Position numbers and translations under genes: made by a program. Positions 1-6,854 of a DNA stretch of 9,247 bases are shown here, in pieces (position 1 is the first letter of the stretch; the number at the start of each line of letters is the position of its first letter). The stretch is taken from the NCBI GenBank assembly GCA_003641795.1, contig QNAP01000056.1, positions 1 to 9,247 on the forward strand, written 5' to 3'. Below the pieces are notes generated by a model. That model searched no databases. It was not told where the DNA came from and saw only the letters and a program-made list of their open reading frames with translations. This DNA comes from Thermotogae bacterium (GTDB lineage: Bacteria > Thermotogota > Thermotogae > UBA12178).

Positions 1-293
1 AGGATATCTCGTATCTCGTCTTCGCTTTCCAAGCCAGCTTGTTCTCCTATGTCGGGTCTACCACCGGCTCCTAAGCCTCGCGTGATGTTCTTACCTATCT
101 GTAACTTCTTTTCCGCTTTGCATGCTTCAAGAACTTGAAGATCGGTGTTTATCGCCACAAACTCCACTCCGTGTATACCCGACTCCACCATCCTGTTGAC
201 GGCATTGTTGCCAGCACCGCCAACCCCGATTACTTTTATGGTTGGACTCATCTTTGGAAGCCTTTTGGCTTCGTTCATGAGTTCGAAACCCAT
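1..293 (-). CDS. ftsZ: Cell division protein FtsZ, N-terminal part (runs off the left edge)
   Basis: FtsZ is the bacterial tubulin homologue, a GTPase that polymerises at midcell into the Z-ring. Only the first 97 codons are present. They cover a short N-terminal extension (residues 1-18) and the start of the GTP-binding domain: the glycine-rich T1 loop VIGVGGAGNNAVNRM (21-35), the T2-region AINTD (47-51) and the T3-region GLGAGGRPDIG (73-83), where many FtsZ proteins read GAGANPEVG. The GGGTGTG tubulin signature would lie beyond the edge and cannot be checked. The ATG at 291-293 is chosen because an AAGGAG ribosome site (complement of 302-307) sits 8 bases upstream. That site overlaps the ftsA stop codon, and the two genes are 13 bases apart, so they are almost surely co-transcribed. 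Family assignment is very secure. Confidence 0.97.
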   Translation of the reverse strand, partial: MGFELMNEAKRLPKMSPTIKVIGVGGAGNNAVNRMVESGIHGVEFVAINTDLQVLEACKAEKKLQIGKNITRGLGAGGRPDIGEQAGLESEDEIRDI

Positions 294-301
294 GCTGCTC
301 A

Positions 302-307
302 CTCCTT
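302..307 (-). promoter_or_regulatory. Shine-Dalgarno site of ftsZ
   Basis: AAGGAG on the minus strand lies 8 bases before the ftsZ ATG and touches the ftsA stop codon (307-309). It fixes the ftsZ start and suggests that ribosomes finishing ftsA are handed on to ftsZ. Confidence 0.8.
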
Positions 308-1566
308 CACCATCCGAATAACTCGCGAAGAAAATCCAGAAATCCCGTTCGTTTCTTCTTCGGAGCTTGTTCGAGTTCCTTTCGAGATTCCACCATTAGT
401 GCTCCAACGCAGGCCGAGTAGATGGGATCCCGCAACACTTCATCTGGTCCTTCTACTGGTGTGTGCGAACCACCCTCTGGGTTGCCGGTTCTCACGAATC
501 CTTTGAACACTTCGGCAGAGGTGTCCACTACACCTGGTAGTTTGGCTCCCCCACCTGTCAGGATCACAGAAGATGGTGCAAACTCAACGAAAGGAATCGT
601 AGAGGACGAAAGAATCTCGAAAGCAACCTTTCGGGCGCGATTGAGAATCTCTCTCAGGCGCGCGTAGATCACCACAGAAAGTTCATGTTTTCTGATCTTC
701 CGTCTAGTTCTGCCGTCCAACCCGTAATAGTCGATTTCGGTGTTGGCATCTGGGAGGTTCATAGACGCATGCCCGAAGTTCTTAACGAGCCGTTCGGCTT
801 CTGCGATGGAAGTATGGAGAACCTTGGCAACATCTTTGATCACATATTTGAATCCCAGCGTGCTCACTGCTAACGCCACCGGGACACTGTTTACGAAGGA
901 GGTCACGGTCACGAAGGAGTGTCCGAGATCCACCACGAAGCTTCCTTGCTCTCTTTCCGCTTCCGTGGTGGTAGCATACCCGGCAGCGATGCCCGGAGAA
1001 TAAAAACTCACCAGAACATCGCCCGCGATCCCTTGCAAGATTTGTTTGATCGAATCGCCTTTTGCAGACGACACAGTAGCGGTGTAGGCGTCCACTGACA
1101 GTTTTTGTGCCTCCAATTCTAATGGGTTTATCACCTTTCGAGTACCATCCAGCGTGTACTGCATCGGAAAGACGTGAAGAACAGTTGTGGGTTTCACTTC
1201 GAACCCCTTTTCTCCCCCTAAACTGCTGAGGAGTTCCCTCAGGATTGTTTCATCGATCACGACGGGACCTTCCGAATCAAGATCGATCTCGTGATTTGAC
1301 CGTGAAATGGCGTAAGAATCATCACTGAAGACAGCCCTTATCTCTTCGTAACCGGTTCGCCCAATCTGCGTACTGATCTCATCCAACACGGCTTCCACAC
1401 TTTCTTTTAGTGCTACAGCGTCTTTTATCCCGGAGGTGTCTATACCGCGAGTCCGGGTTTGAGCGTACCCCAGCACTTCGAACCCTGAGGGAGAGCTCCG
1501 CACCGCGATCCCTTTAACCGCTGAGGTGCCGATGTCTAAAACCACCACGTTACCACGTTTGCCCAT
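307..1566 (-). CDS. ftsA: Cell division protein FtsA
   Basis: FtsA is the actin-like ATPase that anchors FtsZ filaments to the cytoplasmic membrane and recruits later divisome proteins. The 419 residues show the family layout. The phosphate-1 motif VVLDIGTSAVKG is at 8-19. A 1C subdomain follows, including HVFPMQYTLDG (131-141) and the NPLELEAQKL stretch near 147-156. The phosphate-2 motif FVVDLGHSFVTV is at 210-221, and the adenosine motif SVILTGGGAKLPG at 333-345. The protein ends with a basic linker (KKKR, 403-406) and an amphipathic tail GFLDFLRELFGW, the expected membrane-targeting sequence. Length is normal for the family. The ATG lies one base after the stop of the preceding gene (TGAAATG), with only a weak GGTGG-type ribosome site inside that gene, so translation is probably coupled. 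No key motif is missing. Confidence 0.97.
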   Translation of the reverse strand: MGKRGNVVVLDIGTSAVKGIAVRSSPSGFEVLGYAQTRTRGIDTSGIKDAVALKESVEAVLDEISTQIGRTGYEEIRAVFSDDSYAISRSNHEIDLDSEGPVVIDETILRELLSSLGGEKGFEVKPTTVLHVFPMQYTLDGTRKVINPLELEAQKLSVDAYTATVSSAKGDSIKQILQGIAGDVLVSFYSPGIAAGYATTTEAEREQGSFVVDLGHSFVTVTSFVNSVPVALAVSTLGFKYVIKDVAKVLHTSIAEAERLVKNFGHASMNLPDANTEIDYYGLDGRTRRKIRKHELSVVIYARLREILNRARKVAFEILSSSTIPFVEFAPSSVILTGGGAKLPGVVDTSAEVFKGFVRTGNPEGGSHTPVEGPDEVLRDPIYSACVGALMVESRKELEQAPKKKRTGFLDFLRELFGW

Positions 1567-1567
1567 T

Positions 1568-2089
1568 TCACCACCCCACCCTCAGCACACTTCCATCGTT
1601 TAGTATTCTCAGGGAAACGTTTCTCCATTTAGAGGTGACACACTCAACAAAGACTTCTGGATGTTCGAAAACGATCTCCCAATCTGCAAACTCCACTTTC
1701 TTTCTACCTACCGCGTAGACAACTTTGTGCGATACCATTACATCTGACACATAGTTCACCAGGTCTGGGAAAAGATAAACGATCTTGGATATAACGACTA
1801 GGCTATCGTTTGATAAACGATTTCTGTAGCCGGATTCGATCTCCCATTTTACGTCAGAAAAAACCCATTCCTTGGGATTGGGTAATGCAACACTGGAACC
1901 CACGATCCTCCCAGCTGTATCGATTCTATAATACACCCCTTCATCAAATATCCAAAGGTTTGGTAGAATTCTTTCATTGCCGAAAGGTTCCGTAGCTTCT
2001 TTTTCTGTCAGCATCAGCAAGCATTCAAAGATGCTTGTCAATAGCAAAACCACGATAACCCACTTCAGTCGAAAAGCTTCTTCACGCAT
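1568..2089 (-). CDS. Small single-pass membrane protein, FtsQ/DivIB-like by position and C-terminal pattern
   Basis: This is a 173-residue bitopic protein. A short basic cytoplasmic tail (1-10) is followed by one hydrophobic segment at about 9-27 and then an extracytoplasmic domain of about 145 residues. It lies 4 bases after gyrB and one base before ftsA, where ftsQ usually sits in bacterial ftsQ-A-Z clusters. Its soluble part resembles the beta-domain of FtsQ/DivIB: GVYYRIDTAGRIV (51-63) recalls the 'YYLVD..G.V' strand, a leucine/proline-containing stretch VALPNP follows (67-72), and the terminal strand VSLRILNDGSVLRVGW (158-173) recalls the 'IDLRY.DG' strand. Only about 17-20 residues separate the membrane segment from this pattern, so the usual ~70-residue POTRA domain appears absent. 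AAGGA of the ribosome site almost touches the ATG, so translation may depend on termination-reinitiation from gyrB. FtsQ identity is inference; the membrane topology is well supported. Confidence 0.6.
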   Translation of the reverse strand: MREEAFRLKWVIVVLLLTSIFECLLMLTEKEATEPFGNERILPNLWIFDEGVYYRIDTAGRIVGSSVALPNPKEWVFSDVKWEIESGYRNRLSNDSLVVISKIVYLFPDLVNYVSDVMVSHKVVYAVGRKKVEFADWEIVFEHPEVFVECVTSKWRNVSLRILNDGSVLRVGW

Positions 2090-2093
2090 TCCT

Positions 2094-3983
2094 TCATATG
2101 TCGAGATCGCTCACCTTAAGAGCATTTTGTACGATGAAAGTTCGGCGTTCATCTACGTTCTCTCCCATGAGCACCGATAACACCAGATCCGCTTCTTCGG
2201 CGTCTTCTACCGAAATTCTTATCAGCTTGCGTGATGCGGGATTCATTGTCGTTTCCCATAACTGAGATGGGTTCATTTCCCCCAAACCTTTGTAGCGTTG
2301 CACCTCAATCTTTTGACCATTCAGCTGTTCTCTGAACGCTTCCAACTCCTCATCACTATAGAGATAATGAATTTCCTTTCCGAGTCGGACCGCGTACAAG
2401 GGGGGAACTGCGCTGTATATATATCCCATTTCGATCAAAGGCCTCATGTATCGATAGAATAACGTCAACAGGAGTGTCCTTATGTGAGCTCCATCTACAT
2501 CGGCGTCCGTCATGATTATGATCTTTCCATAACGCAACTTGCTCAGATCGAAGTCCTCACCTATTCCTGTTCCGATGGCTACAAGTATGTCGCCTATCTG
2601 CTCATTTTTCAGCAGCTTGTCGAGCCCGGATTTCTCCACATTGAGTATCTTCCCTCTAAGGGGTAATACCGCTTGAAAGTTTCTATCTCTCGCTTGTTTT
2701 GCTGATCCACCCGCGGAATCTCCCTCCACAATGAAAAGCTCGCTGGATGCGAGGTCGTTGGAGATGCAATCCGCCAGCTTTCCAGGAAGTGTGGTGCTTT
2801 CAAGGGCATTCTTTCTCCTCACCAAGTCTCTTGCACGCTTGGCTGCAATTCTCGCTCGCGCCGCGCTGATGACGCGCTCAATAATCACCCTGACAATCTT
2901 TTCATTTCGTTCAAAGTACTCGGAAAGCCTCTCTCTGAAGATCTTGGATACCGCTTCATAGACTTCTTCGTTGCCCAGTTTTGCCTTGGTCTGTCCTTCA
3001 AACTGAGGTTCTTTTACCAGAACGGAAATTACTGCAACGAGGCCTTCCCTTACATCGCTTCCTTGCAAGGAGAGATCCTTCTCTTTGATCATGTTCAGTT
3101 TCCGTGCGAAATCGTTGACCAATCTCGTGAGAACTGATTTGAAGGCTGTCTCGTGCGTTCCACCTTCAATGGTATTGATGTTGTTCACATACGATTTGAT
3201 CAACGATTCGTAGTCTTTCGTATAGGCAAAGCCAATGGTTGCTCTCGTCCCTTCCCATTCTCCCTCGAGAACTATGGGGTCGTGCAACACTTTCTTGCCT
3301 TTGGAAAGATGTTTCACGAATTCACCTATACCACCATCGAAACGGTAAATTCTTTTCTCACCAAGGCGTTCATCAGAGAATTCGATCCCCAATCCCGAGT
3401 TCAAATATGCCAGTTCTCGAAACCGCATGTCCAAAACCGCGAAATCGAACTCCAGCGTGGTGAAAATCTCTGGATCAGGTTTGAAGATTGTGACCGTTCC
3501 GGTCCGATGGGATTCACCCACAGTTCGCAGTGGTGTCACAGCTTTTCCTCGCTCGTATCGTTGATGGTATACCTTTCCATCTCTGTGCACGTAGATTTCT
3601 ATCCATTCCGAGAGCGCATTGACCACCGATAATCCCACACCATGGAGACCACCACTCACCTTGTAGCTATCATGAGAAAACTTGCCCCCAGCATGGAGAG
3701 TGGTCATCACGATTTCAAGGGCGCTTTTCTTCTCGTCTGGATGAATATCAACGGGTATGCCTCGACCGTCATCCTCCACTAAAACGCTTCCATCACGCCT
3801 GATGACAATCCTTATCTTGTTGCAGAAGCCAGCCATGGCTTCGTCTATGCTGTTATCAACGATCTCGTATACGAGGTGGTGTAACCCTCGCTTCCCCGTA
3901 GAGCCTATGTACATCCCCGGTCGCTTCCTGACCGCTTCGAGTCCCTTGAGGACTTTTATACTTGACGCGTCGTATCTTTCCAT
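2094..3983 (-). CDS. gyrB: DNA gyrase subunit B
   Basis: GyrB is the ATPase subunit of the type IIA topoisomerase that, with GyrA, introduces negative supercoils. All hallmark elements are present in 629 residues. The GHKL ATPase shows E40 and N44 in YEIVDNSIDEA, the Mg/ATP motif DDGRGIP (71-77) and the lid GGLHGVG (111-117). K335 of QTKAKLG matches the transducer lysine. The TOPRIM domain has EGDSAGG (420-426) and the acidic cluster TDADVDG (492-498) with D493, D495 and D497. The C-terminal QRYKGLGEMNP is at 562-572. There is no large insert of the kind seen in E. coli GyrB, and the length fits the short form of most bacteria. The ATG has a strong AGGAGG ribosome site 8 bases upstream. The gene overlaps the preceding dciA-like gene by 28 bases. 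Parologous ParE is conceivable but I saw no feature favouring it; placement and overall sequence fit GyrB. Confidence 0.97.
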   Translation of the reverse strand: MERYDASSIKVLKGLEAVRKRPGMYIGSTGKRGLHHLVYEIVDNSIDEAMAGFCNKIRIVIRRDGSVLVEDDGRGIPVDIHPDEKKSALEIVMTTLHAGGKFSHDSYKVSGGLHGVGLSVVNALSEWIEIYVHRDGKVYHQRYERGKAVTPLRTVGESHRTGTVTIFKPDPEIFTTLEFDFAVLDMRFRELAYLNSGLGIEFSDERLGEKRIYRFDGGIGEFVKHLSKGKKVLHDPIVLEGEWEGTRATIGFAYTKDYESLIKSYVNNINTIEGGTHETAFKSVLTRLVNDFARKLNMIKEKDLSLQGSDVREGLVAVISVLVKEPQFEGQTKAKLGNEEVYEAVSKIFRERLSEYFERNEKIVRVIIERVISAARARIAAKRARDLVRRKNALESTTLPGKLADCISNDLASSELFIVEGDSAGGSAKQARDRNFQAVLPLRGKILNVEKSGLDKLLKNEQIGDILVAIGTGIGEDFDLSKLRYGKIIIMTDADVDGAHIRTLLLTLFYRYMRPLIEMGYIYSAVPPLYAVRLGKEIHYLYSDEELEAFREQLNGQKIEVQRYKGLGEMNPSQLWETTMNPASRKLIRISVEDAEEADLVLSVLMGENVDERRTFIVQNALKVSDLDI

Positions 3984-4270
3984 CTCTTCACCCTCCTGAT
4001 CACTACCCGCTTTACCAATCTTTCCTCCAATACTTGGTTGATTTTTTCTGCGATCTGGCGAGACATGAAAGAAAGTTCTTCAAGCCAGATAGGGTCATCG
4101 GTCACTACATAGAGAATCCCATCAGAAAAATCCTCTACCCAGGACCGTTCCGCTACTTCTTCACCCACGATTTCATCCCATTTCTTTCCCACACCAAGGA
4201 CCAAAATCTTCTTGTACAAACGATCTTTTTTTGCCAAGTCTCTGAAGATCTTTCCAATGGTCAACATCAT
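3956..4270 (-). CDS. dciA: DUF721 / DciA-like protein, probable replicative helicase operator-loader
   Basis: The 104 residues form a single DUF721 domain. The pattern is W31-x3-VG (WDEIVGEEVA), then a beta strand GILYVVTDDPIWLEEL (51-66) with the conserved tryptophan W62, then a helix IAEKIN (73-78) and a closing strand RVVIRRVKR (88-96). DUF721 proteins include DciA, which helps deliver DnaB helicase at replication initiation in bacteria lacking DnaC or DnaI; in actinobacteria dciA also sits just before gyrB. The family is clear, while the helicase-loading role is inferred from family and context. The start is one of two adjacent ATGs (4268-4270 or 4265-4267) placed 4 bases after the aminotransferase stop. 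The ribosome site is poor, so coupling to the upstream gene is likely. The 3' end overlaps gyrB by 28 bases and covers the gyrB ribosome site. Confidence 0.82.
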   Translation of the reverse strand: MMLTIGKIFRDLAKKDRLYKKILVLGVGKKWDEIVGEEVAERSWVEDFSDGILYVVTDDPIWLEELSFMSRQIAEKINQVLEERLVKRVVIRRVKRWKDTTRQV

Positions 4271-4274
4271 CCGC

Positions 4275-5123
4275 TCACATCCAATAGATGTCGTTGGAAG
4301 ATATCTCTTCCCTCAGATTATCCATCAACAGCTTCGTCAGTCCGTTTACGGTCGTATCGATGTACAACCGCAAAAAGCGTTTCACAGGAACAATTCCACC
4401 GCTTGTATGAGTTAGAAACATTTCACTAGCTTCTAAGGCTTCCCACAGCTCCACTGGGCGTTCTTCCACCGACAGCTCCAGACGCTTCGCGGTGTTGAGA
4501 ACCACCATTCGAGTTATTCCGGGAAGCACGCCACTTTCGACATCCGGTGTTATCAACTTTTCTCCAATGACGAAAAACACGTTAGAAAACGTACCTTCCG
4601 TGATTTGACCAAGCATGTTGAGTATGATCATCTCATAATAATCGTTCTTTGAGAATCTGGACAGGAGGATGTCAGGGCGCGAAAGAAACTTCACGTCTGG
4701 CGGACAAGACTCTCTCGGTGTCCTACGAAATTTGGAGTGCCCTACCCTGACGCCTTCGTCGTAAATCCACGATGGCACGTGAAGCGGCTCTGCGTAAATG
4801 TAAAGTGCTGGTTTTTGCCCGTCACCAGTGGTCAAGATGATGCGAAACCGGAATTCCATCTTCGCATCTCTTCTCTCAACACGTCTTAAAAACTCCTCCA
4901 TGATCTCACGCAAGTGGGTTGTGTCAAGGTCGACATTCACACCTATAGCTGCGGCAGAGCCCTTCAATCTTTCCAGATGTAAGCACAAGGCGAAGGGTTC
5001 CCCATTCCATGTTCTCACCGTTTCGAAAATTCCTTCGCCGAAGAGAAAACCTCTGTCCACGGCGGGTATACTGGCTTCGCTTGCGTCAACCCACTTTCCG
5101 TTCAAATAGAATCCCGCAATCAA
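4275..5123 (-). CDS. Class IV (fold type IV) PLP-dependent aminotransferase or aminodeoxychorismate lyase
   Basis: This family includes branched-chain and D-alanine aminotransferases and 4-amino-4-deoxychorismate lyase (PabC). The 282 residues carry the N-terminal pattern YLNGKWVDA then DRGFLFGEGIFETVR (23-37), the H49-x-ERL element, and the PLP lysine K145 in DVKFLSRPDILL. They also carry the E176 motif ITEGTFSNVFFV (174-185) and the phosphate-binding LPGITR (200-205). The lysine context KxLxRxDxLLxR resembles PabC, whereas EGTxSNVF and the C-terminal FLTHTSGGIVPV region resemble D-alanine aminotransferase, so the substrate is not decidable here. The start is TTG at 5121-5123, giving the usual short lead before YLNGK; AGGAG lies 12 bases and a second purine run 7 bases upstream. 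The first 38 bases lie inside mtaB, implying coupled translation. No in-frame ATG or GTG start exists at this end. Confidence 0.9.
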   Translation of the reverse strand: MIAGFYLNGKWVDASEASIPAVDRGFLFGEGIFETVRTWNGEPFALCLHLERLKGSAAAIGVNVDLDTTHLREIMEEFLRRVERRDAKMEFRFRIILTTGDGQKPALYIYAEPLHVPSWIYDEGVRVGHSKFRRTPRESCPPDVKFLSRPDILLSRFSKNDYYEMIILNMLGQITEGTFSNVFFVIGEKLITPDVESGVLPGITRMVVLNTAKRLELSVEERPVELWEALEASEMFLTHTSGGIVPVKRFLRLYIDTTVNGLTKLLMDNLREEISSNDIYWM

Positions 5124-6399
5124 GATACAACTCTTCTCCTTTCGACTTCAACGTCCGAGCCGTTGCTTCAATGAATCCCGAGTCTTTCGTTGGTAAAGTG
5201 CACTTTATGTAGTATTCGTCATATCCCCATGACAGTCCATCCTCTTCTTCCACCAGTACCGTTCTCTTCCTGCCAATGTGGCGTCGGAGATACCGTTCGG
5301 TTGATTGATGGGCAATGGCTCTAAGAAATCTTGCCCTCCTCTTTTTAGTGGTACCATCGATCTGTCCGTTCATTCTGAATGCCGGCGTTCCTTTCCTGGG
5401 GGAGAACCTGAAGATGTGAACACGCGAGAAATCAAAGCGCTCGAGTAAGAGGAGTGTTTTCGAGAATTCTTCTTCCGTCTCCCCGGGAAATCCAACAATG
5501 ATGTCGGTACTCACGGAAAAAAGCGGATCTATCTTTCGGAGTTTTTCCACTATCTTGAAGAAATCCGCTGTCTGGTAGGATCGATTCATTCTTGAAAGCA
5601 CTGAATCGGAGCCACTTTGAAGTGATATGTGTAAATGGGGACAGAGCTTCGGTGTGGCCAGTATCGAAATAAGGTCATCATCGATATCCTCTGGATTCAA
5701 GGAGCTCAGTCGAATCCTAAACTCGCCTTCCACGTTGATCAGCACCTTCAAAAGATCTACCAGGGAACCTCCGCGTTCCTTCCCGTAACGTCCGAGATTC
5801 ACACCGACCAAAACTATCTCTCGAAAGCCTTTCTCGACGAGATGTGTGACCTCTTCCGCTACCAAGGAAACGGGTTTGCTTCGGATAGCACTTCCCCTCG
5901 CGATTCTGATAGCACAGTAACTGCACGCTCTGTCACAACCATCTTCCACTTTCACAAAAGCACGCGTCTTTTCCCAAGAATCTGCTGAGATCTTCTCTCC
6001 TAATTCTTCGTTTCTCCAAAATGTACGATTCACATCGAAGATCTCGCTTCTTCCGTGGAGTACCTCCTGTACAACTGGGACTATTTTCTTTTTCTTCTCC
6101 AGGCTAACGATCGCGTCCACTTTGAAATGCTCGAACCTGTTCAGATCGGTCTGTACGGCACAACCAGTCACGACAACTTTCGAATGCGGGTTGAAACGTC
6201 TCACATGTCGAATCTTTTGGAACAGTTTTCTTAGGGCTTCTTCCGTAACAGCACATGAATTGAAGATGACCACGTCAGCCTCTTCAACCCTTTTCAATAC
6301 AAATCCCGCGTTGAGTAATTGTTCTTTCATCAGCTCTTCCTCGTACTGGTTTATCTTGCACCCAAAGGTGATGATGGAAAACTTGCAGGGTTCAACCAC
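5086..6399 (-). CDS. mtaB: tRNA N6-threonylcarbamoyladenosine (t6A37) methylthiotransferase, MtaB-like radical SAM enzyme
   Basis: This enzyme adds a methylthio group to t6A at position 37 of ANN-decoding tRNAs, using two [4Fe-4S] clusters and SAM. The 437 residues have the three methylthiotransferase domains. The UPF0004 domain has cluster cysteines C14 (TFGCKINQYE), C49 (NSCAVTEEA) and C80 (VTGCAVQ). The radical SAM core has CxxxCxxC at C155, C159 and C162, followed by glycine-rich and substrate motifs such as LQSGSD (260-265) and DIIVGFPGETEEEF (299-312). The C-terminal ~60 residues match a TRAM tRNA-binding domain. TFGCKINQYE favours MtaB over MiaB or RimO, but orthologue typing needs a tree. 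The start is GTG at 6397-6399, with GGAG 4 bases and GGGAG 12 bases upstream. It overlaps the CBS gene by 8 bases and the next gene by 38. No active-site residue is missing. Confidence 0.92.
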   Translation of the reverse strand: MVEPCKFSIITFGCKINQYEEELMKEQLLNAGFVLKRVEEADVVIFNSCAVTEEALRKLFQKIRHVRRFNPHSKVVVTGCAVQTDLNRFEHFKVDAIVSLEKKKKIVPVVQEVLHGRSEIFDVNRTFWRNEELGEKISADSWEKTRAFVKVEDGCDRACSYCAIRIARGSAIRSKPVSLVAEEVTHLVEKGFREIVLVGVNLGRYGKERGGSLVDLLKVLINVEGEFRIRLSSLNPEDIDDDLISILATPKLCPHLHISLQSGSDSVLSRMNRSYQTADFFKIVEKLRKIDPLFSVSTDIIVGFPGETEEEFSKTLLLLERFDFSRVHIFRFSPRKGTPAFRMNGQIDGTTKKRRARFLRAIAHQSTERYLRRHIGRKRTVLVEEEDGLSWGYDEYYIKCTLPTKDSGFIEATARTLKSKGEELYLDCGILFERKVG

Positions 6400-6838
6400 C
6401 TTTCTCCATAGCTCCCTTCAATACGCCCATTCGCGTTACGATGCCCACGAGTCTGCCTTGATCATCGACCACAGGCACAACCTTCAATCTACGGCGAATG
6501 ATCAGATCTGCAACGTGTATCAACGAATCTTCTTCTTTAACCGTAACCGCAGGAGTCCTCATGTATTGGGATACGGTATGTTCTTTAATCTTCTGCAATC
6601 GCTGTACGAGTTGATGGGTATCGGGTAAAAAGGACACGGATTGCAACAAAGAGAAGTAGCTTGGCACCGCAGCGTTGATTACGTCGTTTTCACTGATGTA
6701 GCCCACCACCACCATGTTTTCATCCACCACTGGCAACCCTGAAAACGATTGCATGGAGCAAATCCTCACAAAATCTTCCACTGTCTCGTCTTCGAAAACT
6801 GCCGAGATATCCCGTATCAGAACGTCTTTAACCTTCAT
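6392..6838 (-). CDS. Tandem CBS-domain protein
   Basis: The 148 residues consist almost entirely of two CBS motifs (about 1-57 and 86-143), the pair that forms a Bateman module. CBS1 is seen as MKVKDVL followed by GLPVVDENMVVVGYISENDV (35-54). CBS2 is seen as VSQYMRTPAVTVKEEDSL followed by VVPVVDDQGRLVGIVTRMGV. Such modules usually sense adenine nucleotides or SAM; no catalytic or membrane domain is attached, so the ligand and partner are unknown. I chose the ATG at 6836-6838, after a GGTGG/GGTGAT ribosome site. A GTG at 6863-6865 would add nine residues (RYDTGGD-type) that do not fit the domain and would overlap the kinase gene. The stop codon lies inside the mtaB start region, an 8-base overlap, so the two are probably translated together. 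Confidence 0.9.
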   Translation of the reverse strand: MKVKDVLIRDISAVFEDETVEDFVRICSMQSFSGLPVVDENMVVVGYISENDVINAAVPSYFSLLQSVSFLPDTHQLVQRLQKIKEHTVSQYMRTPAVTVKEEDSLIHVADLIIRRRLKVVPVVDDQGRLVGIVTRMGVLKGAMEKGG

Positions 6839-6854
6839 TCGATCACCACCCGTG

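Noticed and set aside
2484..3632. Several plus-strand open frames inside gyrB and similar ones inside other genes.
   Set aside because: They are antisense shadows of strongly conserved genes and show no domains of their own.
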